Source of the DNA: Poriferisulfidus sp963668445
GTDB taxonomy: Bacteria > Pseudomonadota > Gammaproteobacteria > Poriferisulfidales > Poriferisulfidaceae
Assembly (NCBI GenBank): GCA_963668445.1
Contig: OY764335.1
Coordinates: 1,426,001-1,490,000, forward strand
Reading direction: 5' to 3'
DNA length: 64,000 nucleotides
This document shows positions 1-8,192 of the stretch, one piece after another; within the stretch, counting starts at the first letter, position 1, and each line of letters opens with the position of its first letter. A program made the position numbers and the translations under genes. The notes below the pieces were generated by a model that saw nothing but the letters and a program-made list of their open reading frames with translations, made no database searches and had not been told where the DNA came from.

Positions 1-2818
1 CGCTGGCCCTTCGTTTGATTGCGGTAGCCATTGCCGTGAGAAGCGTTCCCGACCCACAGGCCGGATCCAAAATAGTCTCCTTTCCCCATCTAGCTATGTC
101 ATTCCAAATCGGGTCTTTCTCCTGTGCCCTCAAGTCGCACGCCAATTCTGCCAGTAGCATAGCACCTGGCGTCAGTGTGTAATAAGCTCCGTCGGCATCC
201 GGATGATCCATAGCAGCTTGGAACAATTCTCCGGCATGGTCCATTCCCATTCTCGCGTAAATCTCCGCAATTTCTTCACAATGACGGGCAAGGGTTCGGA
301 GTGCCTGCCGCATCCCTTCGGCAGTCTCTCCAGCTAGGAGGGCTGCATTTATTACCTTTAAGGCCGGCTCGAAAATCGGCCTGTAATCTACTTCTAATAC
401 TTTGCGCCAATCTTTTTCCAGTTCCTGTTCCGGTTTCCCGCTTTTCTTGATTTCCGATAATGGCGTCAGCCGCAGACCTCTCTTTGGAGAAGCCGTCTCA
501 TTGATTCTCTGATGCATGAGCAAAGCATTGGCTAGCAATAATGCGCTCCCTGCACATGCTCGGTGGTCTGGTTTGTGTTGCACATTTTCGATGCCTGCCG
601 GCCCTCGAAGTTTTTGGCCTAACCCGGTCTCTTGCATCAGTGACCGAGCTGCAGCATCCACCGCAGACTTAATCAAATTCGTTTCCTCCTTTACATCGGG
701 CTGGAGGCCTGAAAGCTCCATCACGGCAGGCACCAAATCGTCGTAATCGCCTCGTTGCAGCCTTTCCCAGAAGTCCACCGATCCCTCGCCACCGCCACCG
801 CCGCCTCCATTGGGTTCTGGTGTAGTGATTACTATCTGCTTATGCAGATCGGTTTCAATCCGTTCGTCATGCGCACGCAGGCTCCTCAAGACCTGCCCTA
901 GCACTCTCCAATCCTGATTCCACGCGCTTAGCGTTTCTTCAAATTCAAGCTGCGGATTCATAATGATTGGCACGATGATGTAGCCGAACTCCTTGTTCCC
1001 ATCCTTCGGCTTTCTCATTACTCTCCCCACTGCTTGGACGATATCGATTTCGCTGTTTCGTTCCTCAAGAAAGCAGATCGCGTCGAGTGCTGGAACGTTG
1101 ATTCCTTCTGAAAGAACTCTCACGTTTGTCGTCACATGCCTCTTTTCGTTTTGCTCAGCTGTCCGAAGATTTTCAAGCTCCTCGAATCTCTCGATCGCAT
1201 CGCTCTTCCCGTCCAAATACCCGGCACTAATTTCTGTTGGCTGCGCTTGTGCTCTCCCTTTCCCTTTTTGCTTCCTTTGCTTTGCCGCTGCCCAAACACA
1301 TAGCCGTTCATCTGCAATGGTTTCCCGGGCCCATTTGGCTCTCCTGAGCTGATTGCAGAATGCAATGCAGCTATTCAGATTTTGGATTGGTGCGTCCTGT
1401 TTTTGCCCTTCGTGTATGGCCACCCCATCGACCCCATGCATCGCAAGTGCCAAGCCTGCCATTCGGGTTCCCATCGCCGTATTAAGCACCGGTTTGGTCC
1501 CATCGGTTGCTGGCGACTTTAAAGTATCTTCAAGCAATACTACGACCACGCGGTAATCGCATAATCTTCGCTCGTGCTCCACCGCTTGAAGGGCCTCTGT
1601 GAAGCGCAATCGGTAGAGTTCGGGTCCGTAAGTGCGATCATCGCTCATATCGATAATCTGCATTTGGCTTTCTTCTGACGTGGTCAGACCATCGGTAATC
1701 TTTCGCTTTGACCTCCTCGAATAGATCCTCGGCGTTGCCGTTTGGTAGAGGCGTTTTCGAGCCTGAAGCTCCTGATGAACTTTTTGGAATACTTTTGCAT
1801 CGCCATTGCCTTTTACGATTCCTGCGGTCTTATGAGCTTCGTCTGCAATCACAAGATCTGCTTCGGGCACCTCTTTTGCCTGAGCTTCACATACCTTGCC
1901 CATGGACTGGTACGTAGTAAAGACGACCGTGTATCCTCCCTCTCCTGCACGTTGCGTCCCCATTGCCCTTTGGACCGCATCCGAAATTTCTGCCGGGTTG
2001 GTGGATACCGGAGCTTCAACCTCATAGGTATATCCTGTTTCTTCGTCGCCTTTGCCGGCTGCTTGATCCGAACACACGACCACCGTCTGGATCGGACGGC
2101 GTGCTTCCCGAAGCCACTCACGTCTTGATTGGGCTGTCAGCCCAATGCTTGGTGTCGCGTAGATTGCAAGTCCTCCAGGAGGAACCATCTCTTCAGCTAT
2201 CCGCTGCGATACCAGCGTTTTTCCGGTTCCGCAAGCCATGACAAGTTGGCCTCGGTCATGATCCTCCAGCCCCTCAATGCATGCTTTGAATGCCTTCGTT
2301 TGCAGCGTGTCCAGATCGTGAGTCACCCGTTCCTTGGCTTCGCCAAGTTGAATGTGCCCCCACTGGGATGGCGCATGTATAAATGTGCAATTTGCTGTCG
2401 CAGTCAGCAGGTTCTTTGACCATTTGCATGTCGTCACTACCCAGCGATGGGCGATCTCTTCGTTCCCTCCCGTCGCAGCAAGAAACGAATCAACATCCTT
2501 CTTTCGGATAGTCGTGCTTGGGTCATAGCATTTTGCTTGGATTGCGATGAGGCTACCATCCTTACGTTTTGCGATGATGTCGACTCCAATATCCGTTTTT
2601 ACTGCTCTCGGCCAAGCTTGCTTTCTGATTTCGCTTGGAGCATCACCCCATCTCCAAGCCTCATGGATCTCGGTTTCCGGAATTTTTGGCAATGCGTATG
2701 CTAACAGTATTTCAAAGGCCTGCCCTTTTCCCGACTTTGAGTCTTCGAACGACAATCGGCTACATGCTTCGCCGAAAGTCCCTTCAAAGTCCTCCCCTTT
2801 GAGCGAACTATAATTCAT
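1..2818 (-). CDS. Type ISP restriction-modification enzyme (nuclease-helicase-methyltransferase), 3' end outside window
   Basis: Open from an ATG at 2818 to the window edge (about 939 residues visible). Domains in order: an Mrr-like PD-(D/E)xK nuclease (Asp about 80, QAK at 94-96); a superfamily 2 helicase with Walker A ACGTGKT at about 195-201, DEAH at about 326 and a C-terminal helicase half ending in a QAVGRVMR motif; then, at about residue 916, DPACGSG, the SAM-binding motif of N6-adenine methyltransferases. This order in one chain is that of type ISP enzymes (LlaGI/LlaBIII class), which cleave invading DNA and methylate host DNA from a single polypeptide. The methyltransferase remainder and target-recognition domain should lie beyond base 1. 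No RBS stands out clearly upstream. A DISARM or type III helicase would lack the fused methyltransferase. Confidence 0.85.
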   Translation of the reverse strand, partial: MNYSSLKGEDFEGTFGEACSRLSFEDSKSGKGQAFEILLAYALPKIPETEIHEAWRWGDAPSEIRKQAWPRAVKTDIGVDIIAKRKDGSLIAIQAKCYDPSTTIRKKDVDSFLAATGGNEEIAHRWVVTTCKWSKNLLTATANCTFIHAPSQWGHIQLGEAKERVTHDLDTLQTKAFKACIEGLEDHDRGQLVMACGTGKTLVSQRIAEEMVPPGGLAIYATPSIGLTAQSRREWLREARRPIQTVVVCSDQAAGKGDEETGYTYEVEAPVSTNPAEISDAVQRAMGTQRAGEGGYTVVFTTYQSMGKVCEAQAKEVPEADLVIADEAHKTAGIVKGNGDAKVFQKVHQELQARKRLYQTATPRIYSRRSKRKITDGLTTSEESQMQIIDMSDDRTYGPELYRLRFTEALQAVEHERRLCDYRVVVVLLEDTLKSPATDGTKPVLNTAMGTRMAGLALAMHGVDGVAIHEGQKQDAPIQNLNSCIAFCNQLRRAKWARETIADERLCVWAAAKQRKQKGKGRAQAQPTEISAGYLDGKSDAIERFEELENLRTAEQNEKRHVTTNVRVLSEGINVPALDAICFLEERNSEIDIVQAVGRVMRKPKDGNKEFGYIIVPIIMNPQLEFEETLSAWNQDWRVLGQVLRSLRAHDERIETDLHKQIVITTPEPNGGGGGGGEGSVDFWERLQRGDYDDLVPAVMELSGLQPDVKEETNLIKSAVDAAARSLMQETGLGQKLRGPAGIENVQHKPDHRACAGSALLLANALLMHQRINETASPKRGLRLTPLSEIKKSGKPEQELEKDWRKVLEVDYRPIFEPALKVINAALLAGETAEGMRQALRTLARHCEEIAEIYARMGMDHAGELFQAAMDHPDADGAYYTLTPGAMLLAELACDLRAQEKDPIWNDIARWGKETILDPACGSGTLLTAMATAIKRRAS

Positions 2819-2950
2819 GCATTCTCTGACATTTTTTCTTGTCTGTTATTCGTTTCTTTGTGCAAACTACGACGGAGAGTTGACCAAACGCCTCCACTCC
2901 ACACCGATGCCCTCGGCACGGCATTGAGGATACGGGCATTATAGCACCTC

Positions 2951-3217
2951 TGCCATAATGGGCTCCAAAGCCGCCCTTGCGAAGCCCTTGCCATGCCCTG
3001 CCGAATCGGAATCACGACGGACCCTGACCGCCGCCTCCAGGAATGGAGGCGGAAGCATCCGGGCCTGCGCCGCTGGAGGATTCTCGGCCGCTACGGCAGC
3101 AAGTCCGAGGCCCAAGCCCAAGAGACCCTCTTGGCGCGTCGGCACGGCTGCGAGGCATGGCCCGGAGGTGTGGGCCCGGAAACGGCCACGTGGTACGTCT
3201 ACTGCTTCGAGTTCTGA
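2951..3217 (+). repeat. Direct repeat copy A (about 265 bp) flanking the TcmP cassette
   Basis: The stretch from GCCATAATG at 2951 through the stop of the 74-aa gene is repeated in the same orientation at about 6470-6737 with only scattered substitutions and a few indels. The two copies bracket the membrane-protein gene, the truncated gene at 4.2 kb and the three-Cys-motif/TcmP pair. Such a pair could support deletion of the cassette by homologous recombination. Confidence 0.75.
2993..3217 (+). CDS. Small conserved hypothetical protein (74 aa), intact copy
   Basis: A 74-residue basic protein starting MPCRIGITTDPDRR and ending in WYVYCFEF. I recognise the general type as a small conserved proteobacterial protein of unknown function. 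The N-terminal RIGITTDPDRRLQEW stretch resembles the second half of the GIY-YIG core, and the terminal YVY strand resembles its first strand, so a rearranged GIY-YIG-like fold is possible but not shown. The reading frame is intact here, while a close copy at about 6513 is frameshifted. It lies between the divergent type ISP gene and a membrane-protein gene. No function is assigned. Confidence 0.6.
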   Translation: MPCRIGITTDPDRRLQEWRRKHPGLRRWRILGRYGSKSEAQAQETLLARRHGCEAWPGGVGPETATWYVYCFEF

Positions 3218-3337
3218 CGATCGAGGATTCTTGCCCTCCATGCCATCCTGATGCCCACTTCCCGGCTGACCGACTTCCAAAAGATTATCGCCGTGAAGTC
3301 CACACTGTTCTTATAACCCAACTGCGGGGAACTGAAA

Positions 3338-3775
3338 ATGACTCCTTCTGCTTTATTAGCCAGTTCTTTAATTGAACATGGTTCACTAATCGTATTGGCA
3401 GCCGTCACATCCTTTTGGGGATACCTTATTTACAAAGCTAGGCCTATGGAAATTACATCCAGAGGGAATCTCAGCTACGAAACCCTTGTGAAGATACAGT
3501 TTTGCCTACATGCCATGTTCATAATTGCCCTCATACATAATCTTGGCTTCGGACGAACGCACGCCATTGTGATTATAACTTCTATCATGATCGTGTTTTT
3601 AGGGGAAGCAGCGTGCTCTAATCCGAGAGATGGATTATCTCCTTATCTTACTAAAGAGTGGGCCAGATTAGGCAGGGTAATATACCGTACGCTTTTACTG
3701 GCGACTATGCTCGTGTTCGTCTGCATTTTATTTTGGGATCTATTACCGTATGGTAGATATATAGCAGGCAAATAA
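3338..3775 (+). CDS. Hypothetical multi-pass inner-membrane protein (145 aa)
   Basis: This 145-residue protein has about four hydrophobic segments, at roughly residues 8-28, 52-70, 74-92 and 118-138, separated by short charged loops, so it should sit in the inner membrane. I recognise no family. It is low in GC relative to the right end of the window and lies inside the segment bounded by the 265-bp direct repeats. It ends about 400 bp before the next gene, so it is probably transcribed alone. Function unknown. Confidence 0.6.
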   Translation: MTPSALLASSLIEHGSLIVLAAVTSFWGYLIYKARPMEITSRGNLSYETLVKIQFCLHAMFIIALIHNLGFGRTHAIVIITSIMIVFLGEAACSNPRDGLSPYLTKEWARLGRVIYRTLLLATMLVFVCILFWDLLPYGRYIAGK

Positions 3776-4178
3776 CCAACAGGAGCCGTACCATGCAGGA
3801 GGCGTTGTAACCGGTGAGTAAGCGTGATTCTATTGCTATATGCACGAATTCAATACTGGGTTTGTCTTAAGCACTAGCAGGAACTAAAAAACTCAAATCC
3901 ATCCTCTGGCTTCCAAAGGAGTTAGGAGCGGGCAGCCCAGCGCTTTGACCACGCTATGCCAAATAGAAAAGTGTAAGATAGCGATATTCTCTTCATCACT
4001 AAACTGCTGATGGTATTAAAGCCTTTTCGTCCTGAATCCTTATACATTCTAAGGGTGTGCAAATTGAGGCCATAAAAAATTTGAGTTATGATCTAGGCTT
4101 AGTATAATTGCTGCAGGCACGTCATGGCGAACGAGGTGTGAGCCTTAATGACGCAATCAATATTTCTTTCTTTGGGGA
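3776..4178. other. Intergenic region of about 400 bp
   Basis: No convincing ORF on either strand. The only clear signal is a sigma70-like promoter at 4081-4108 facing the truncated gene at 4185. The stretch is AT-rich relative to the window's core genes. Confidence 0.5.
4081..4108 (+). promoter_or_regulatory. Sigma70-like promoter
   Basis: TTGAGT at 4081-4086 and a perfect TATAAT at 4103-4108, separated by 16 bp, about 75 bp upstream of the truncated gene starting at 4185. Confidence 0.5.
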
Positions 4179-4184
4179 ATGAAT

Positions 4185-4308
4185 ATGGACTCGATAACAG
4201 ATCTCATAATTCCTGTCGTGGAGATACTGATAGCAGGAGGTGCAGGATGGTATTTAAGGTTTAGGGCTGAAGCCGTGAGGCGTGAAAAGGAAAGGCTTCA
4301 AGATGTGA
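4185..4308 (+). pseudogene. 5' remnant of a membrane-anchored coiled-coil protein gene, cut off by the TcmP cassette
   Basis: The ORF starts at 4179 or 4185 (GGGGA precedes 4185 with good spacing) and encodes a short N-terminus, a hydrophobic helix (IIPVVEILIAGGAGWYL) and a charged helical stretch with REKERLQ. After about 40 codons it runs into the antisense of the tcmP 3' end, where the translation stops looking like protein. The formal ORF continues to 4697 only because it is antisense to tcmP. The natural reading is a small membrane-anchored protein whose distal part was replaced when the tcmP segment arrived. Confidence 0.5.
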
Positions 4309-4309
4309 G

Positions 4310-5584
4310 TCACTTACGCTTTCCTCTTCGCGAAAAATCGAAAAGGCTCAATTGTGGAGGCAAAGTAACGATATCCGTAGGTTTTAGCTTCTTTACATTA
4401 ATCGATCGCTTTTTTTCATTCGCATCAAGTATCCGAATGACCCCGTCTCGGTGTAGACCACACATAACCTCATTAATATCTGTATACGTCGCAGCTGTCT
4501 CATTAGCATATTCACGACGCACAACATCTACAGTGACCGAATCACGAGCTGCCAGTCTATATAATTTTTCTTCCATAGGACCTATAAGCTGCTCTAGCAT
4601 CTGCTCTCTGTCATTTCCACTAAACTTAAAAAGTCGCGGCGCCGACGGCTCAAACAACGCGTCTAACCCTAGCATGCCAAAACCGCCAGGCCCATAATGC
4701 TCGAATGTGTTAAACAGGTTCCAATGTCGCTCGATCATTACATTGCGGGCAGTGGGATGGGTAGAAAGGTGAAGAAACCATAGGGCGCGCCGTGATCGTG
4801 CGGGACGAATAAAAAATGGAGTGTCATACTTTGCACCAGACCCATCGCGCACCTGATCACGTATAATCCTCTGTATGGCCATGCGGCCACGGACAGGGTC
4901 ATCGCATATCTCATCTATCTGGTTAATCAGCATGCGTGCTTTCTGTTGCGGAAGTAGAGCATGGGCAGCTTTAATGTTCGGATTGAATCGGAGCGCATTG
5001 ACCAGCATATCCGCAGCAAAAGTAAGTATAACTTCCGCTGCGTGCAATTCATTAAATATCCTAGAAACGGTCGAAAGCTCCACATGACTGTAGCCTGTCT
5101 GGTCCAGAAGGAAAATCGATCTGCCGACTATTGGCTGTCGGCTTCTAATCTTCTGGATAATGCCGTCAGCCACATCCGTAAATGAATCACTGAGAATAGT
5201 AATTCTTTCATCATTCGCTTGATAGCTTCGCTCTTGTAGCACCCTCTTCAAGTATTCAGTATGCTCGGGCCGCTTGTCAACAAAATAGTAGTGGCAGTCA
5301 AAATGCAACGGTTTCTTCCTATTTCGATTCAGCCTCTCTTCTGCCTTTCGTGCTTCCTCCAACATAATCAATGGAGTTCCTGAAACTTCATCGCTTCCAT
5401 CTAGGAAGATTCCGCCACCACAAAAACCGTCGACCAGATCAAGTCGAAATTGCTCGCGTCCAAGTGGAACATTCAATTTATCAAAGTAAGCACGAAGGTA
5501 CTGGCGCAAGACTTCAAGTTTAGCCTTGCTGTGCGCCTCTATAGGAGGAGGTCGTTCGCCGAGTTGCCATCTAAAGTCCGCCAC
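4310..5584 (-). CDS. tcmP: Three-Cys-motif partner protein TcmP
   Basis: I use a GTG start at 5584: GGAG lies 8 bp upstream and the coding character begins there (ADFRWQLGERPPPIEAHSKAK), giving 424 aa. The open frame continues upstream to an ATG at 5626 (438 aa). The N-terminal LGERPPPIEAHSKAKL block and the LVDGFCGGG loop at about 50-58 fit the TcmP family, the obligate neighbour of three-Cys-motif proteins. The DGFCGGG loop looks like a Rossmann-type, possibly SAM-binding, motif. The start overlaps the upstream gene's stop by 14 bp, so the two are translationally coupled. The pair's biochemical activity is not established; a role in nucleic-acid modification or defence is inference. Confidence 0.8.
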   Translation of the reverse strand: MADFRWQLGERPPPIEAHSKAKLEVLRQYLRAYFDKLNVPLGREQFRLDLVDGFCGGGIFLDGSDEVSGTPLIMLEEARKAEERLNRNRKKPLHFDCHYYFVDKRPEHTEYLKRVLQERSYQANDERITILSDSFTDVADGIIQKIRSRQPIVGRSIFLLDQTGYSHVELSTVSRIFNELHAAEVILTFAADMLVNALRFNPNIKAAHALLPQQKARMLINQIDEICDDPVRGRMAIQRIIRDQVRDGSGAKYDTPFFIRPARSRRALWFLHLSTHPTARNVMIERHWNLFNTFEHYGPGGFGMLGLDALFEPSAPRLFKFSGNDREQMLEQLIGPMEEKLYRLAARDSVTVDVVRREYANETAATYTDINEVMCGLHRDGVIRILDANEKKRSINVKKLKPTDIVTLPPQLSLFDFSRRGKRK

Positions 5585-6329
5585 GATGCTCGCTCCGTTC
5601 AGGAAATATGCGGACAGGCACGGCATTGTGCTCGCTTCCTTCCAGCAAGCGGCCGCCAGCTTTAGGGGTTTTCCCTCCCCATTGCTTAAAAAAGAAATGA
5701 ACTTTCTCCCGTACGCAAAGGTCGCGAATGTCGATCACCCATTGTTCCTTCATTGGGCGAGCATTCGGCCCGCTTTCCCCGCCAACGATAATCCACGAGA
5801 TTTTTCCGATATCCACATCACCCAGAGGCCCTAAAAGCGGCTCGATGGAAAGGAAGCGAACCGCAACCGGAGCCATTTGCAAATGCCTGATTCTCGCAAC
5901 GGCCGTATGGTCTTCTACAGAGACCCCACACCAAATATGCCGTGGAGCAAGCTCAGATCCATATCGGCGTGTCAGATAGTCCCGCATAAGCGAACTGCGC
6001 TTCGTTAGGACTTGGAAGATATGCCAATCCGCTGCTTCCATGGTATCGAAAACCTGATCAATGTAGTTTGCAGGAATACCCTTATGAAAGAGGTCGCTCA
6101 TGGAATTAACGAAGATCATTCGCGGCCGCTTCCATGTAAGCGGCTGCATCAAGCGCTGGGAGCGAAGCGTAAGATCAAAGCCCTTTTCGTACGGGTGGCC
6201 TGGAACGCCTCTAAACCTCTCAGCGAAGCGCTCAGCATAGCAATTGGCGCACCCTTTCGTAATCTTTGTGCAGCCTGTCACCGGATTCCATGTGGCATCG
6301 GTCCATTCAATGGATGACTTGTCGCTCAT
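5571..6329 (-). CDS. Three-Cys-motif protein, phage Gp37/Gp68-like (DUF5131)
   Basis: 252 aa from ATG 6329, preceded by GGGAAGAGAG. The open frame extends upstream to 6791, but that part is antisense to the decayed repeat copy and does not look like protein. The N-terminal SSIEWTDATWNPVTGC is characteristic of the Gp37/Gp68 family. The name-giving cysteines are at 20, 27 and 30 (CTKITKGCANC), an arrangement resembling radical-SAM or Fe-S clusters. It forms an operon with tcmP, overlapping it. The family occurs in phages and mobile elements; the reaction is not known to me. Confidence 0.85.
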   Translation of the reverse strand: MSDKSSIEWTDATWNPVTGCTKITKGCANCYAERFAERFRGVPGHPYEKGFDLTLRSQRLMQPLTWKRPRMIFVNSMSDLFHKGIPANYIDQVFDTMEAADWHIFQVLTKRSSLMRDYLTRRYGSELAPRHIWCGVSVEDHTAVARIRHLQMAPVAVRFLSIEPLLGPLGDVDIGKISWIIVGGESGPNARPMKEQWVIDIRDLCVREKVHFFFKQWGGKTPKAGGRLLEGSEHNAVPVRIFPERSEHRGGL

Positions 6330-6469
6330 AGTGCTCTCTTCCCAATCAATTTGGTGTAGACCAAAGGGCCATGCATAGGCGCTCGTCCGAATATTTGGCG
6401 CATTATACATTTTTAGCCAGTATGAGCCACATTTGGCATGATCATAGCTGCGGCTGCCAAACGGCAAAT

Positions 6470-6737
6470 ACGCCATAATGAGCCCCAAGGCCGCCCTTGC
6501 GGAAACCTCGCCATGCCGTGCCGAATCGGAATCACTACGGGCCCTGACCGCCGCCTTCAGGAATGGAGGCGGAAGCATCCGGGCCTGCGCCACTGGAGGA
6601 TTCTCGGCCGCTACGGCAGCAAATCCGAGGCCCCCAAGCCCAAGGAACCCGCTTGGCGCATCGGCACGGCTGCGAAGCATGGCCCAGAGACATAGGCCCG
6701 GAAACGGCCACGTGGCATGTCTGCTAGTTCGAAATCT
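6470..6737 (+). pseudogene. Decayed second copy of the 74-aa gene (direct repeat copy B)
   Basis: From GCCATAATG at about 6470 this copies the 2951-3217 segment in direct orientation. The ATG (about 6513) and first 40 codons match the intact gene closely, but a net +2 insertion in the C-rich GAGGCCCCCAAGCCC stretch shifts the frame. The original terminal codons WYVYC survive out of frame, with a TAG replacing a later codon. It marks the right boundary of the TcmP cassette. Confidence 0.75.
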
Positions 6738-6860
6738 GAATGCGGGGGCGCACTGCCGCATATTCGGGCCTAGCGTGGCCGTTTCCGGCAACTTGGAGAT
6801 GTGGGTTTTAATCTATGGCGCAATTCTGCTCAATACCGAATCAATTGCTCCAAACAAACC

Positions 6861-7955
6861 TCAATCAGCCACGATTCCGTGGCTTGGCAGCAGATCACGC
6901 AACACGTAGGTACGGTGCATCGCGGCTGCCTGAAAAAAGCGGAAAAGCGAAGTATCGAGGGCCGCTTTAGAATCTTCAGCCTCCCTCAGCATGTCCGCCT
7001 CTTCTGCCCATTGGCCTCCTTGGTAAGGAAGGATATTTTCAGGTTTGGCAAACAGCGCACCGCTTTCGGCAGCAAATTCCCAAGCCTCGATCCGACCTTC
7101 GCGCGGAGCCTGTGTGGCGAGAATCTTGCTTACGGTATCCCGGATAACCCCAAAGGGCCTTCCATCGTCCAAACGAGCTCCAGAATGTTGCTTACCAAAA
7201 CGGCAAAACATCTCATGCAGTTTTTCGCAACTTTCTAAGAAGGTAGCTGGATTATTCCGAAGCCCTGAAGACCTTTTCTCCGGATGCTCGTAATCGAATT
7301 GCCACTGGAGATATGGGCGGTCGGGATGCGTCAATGCTTCTCCATGGCCTAAGGCAGCAACCTCAGCGGCGCTACTCATAGCCCTATTGGTTATCGCTCG
7401 AAAATTCTCAACAGCATCTTCCTTAAATTTTTCGAAGAAACTTTCGGATTTTGCCTTGATATGTGGCTCTATATCCGGTTCCAGATTCAACAACTCAATC
7501 GAATCAAAGTCGATCTTGTTCCAACGCGAACCCACACCAGAAAATCCGTAATGCGAGAATGTGTCGGCGTACACATGTGCCGTAATGCCTGCCAAATAAG
7601 GTCCGAATGGCTTTTGTGCATAAGAAAGATTATGCTCAACCATTTCCTGAGCGATCTGGCTGTCTTTTCGGCAAATGAGTTTTTCGGACATACTCCCTCC
7701 CTGACCTCCAGGAATGAAGTGGAAAGGCAACCAAACAAGCCTCTGATCACTAAGATCCAGATTCTTAATCGCAGTGGTGTGGTGTGCCGTGGGGATAAAA
7801 TCAAGACGCCCTCCATCAGGAAACGGAATAGAATCCTTCTCCGCCGCGTCATCAACGAATTGTGATGCCGTCGCAATGGTTTGGCAAACTTCAGGCTTCA
7901 GGCCCGAAGCCCGGGCCATAGCATAGGTGCCGAAATAGTGCATGTCCAGTTGCAT
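6861..7955 (-). CDS. DUF6765-like protein, putative metal-dependent hydrolase fold
   Basis: 364 aa starting MQLDMHYFGTYAMARASG, which I associate with the DUF6765 family. Conserved-looking metal ligands are spread through the N-terminal half: His6, Asp35-Asp36, His58-His59 and the H-x3-D-x3-H cluster at 127-135 (HVYADTFSH). This pattern recalls zinc-dependent phospholipase C-like proteins, but that similarity is my inference. No signal peptide is visible, so it is probably cytoplasmic. It is transcribed away from the GmrSD-like gene at 8193. Its role in the island is unknown. Confidence 0.6.
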   Translation of the reverse strand: MQLDMHYFGTYAMARASGLKPEVCQTIATASQFVDDAAEKDSIPFPDGGRLDFIPTAHHTTAIKNLDLSDQRLVWLPFHFIPGGQGGSMSEKLICRKDSQIAQEMVEHNLSYAQKPFGPYLAGITAHVYADTFSHYGFSGVGSRWNKIDFDSIELLNLEPDIEPHIKAKSESFFEKFKEDAVENFRAITNRAMSSAAEVAALGHGEALTHPDRPYLQWQFDYEHPEKRSSGLRNNPATFLESCEKLHEMFCRFGKQHSGARLDDGRPFGVIRDTVSKILATQAPREGRIEAWEFAAESGALFAKPENILPYQGGQWAEEADMLREAEDSKAALDTSLFRFFQAAAMHRTYVLRDLLPSHGIVAD

Positions 7956-8192
7956 GATATTGTGTTCTGGAAGTCAATCGCACCCTAGATATGGGGGTGC
8001 ATTTTTGCGATTCAAGAGCCCGCCTTGAGTCATTGACCGTAGAAATGAATTCCATCTGGTCGCCCCTGAAGCATCCAGAACCAGTTCATTTAATTGGCTT
8101 GCCGCAGGGGAACCGTATAACAACCAGCCAGCAGCCAACCAAACCGGCACTGATATACTAGCCGCTTCCCTCGGCACTCCTCCCACGACATC

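Noticed and set aside
6330..6791. N-terminal extension of the three-Cys-motif protein
   Set aside because: The added 154 codons are antisense to the decayed repeat copy; ATG 6329 has an RBS and the family N-terminus.
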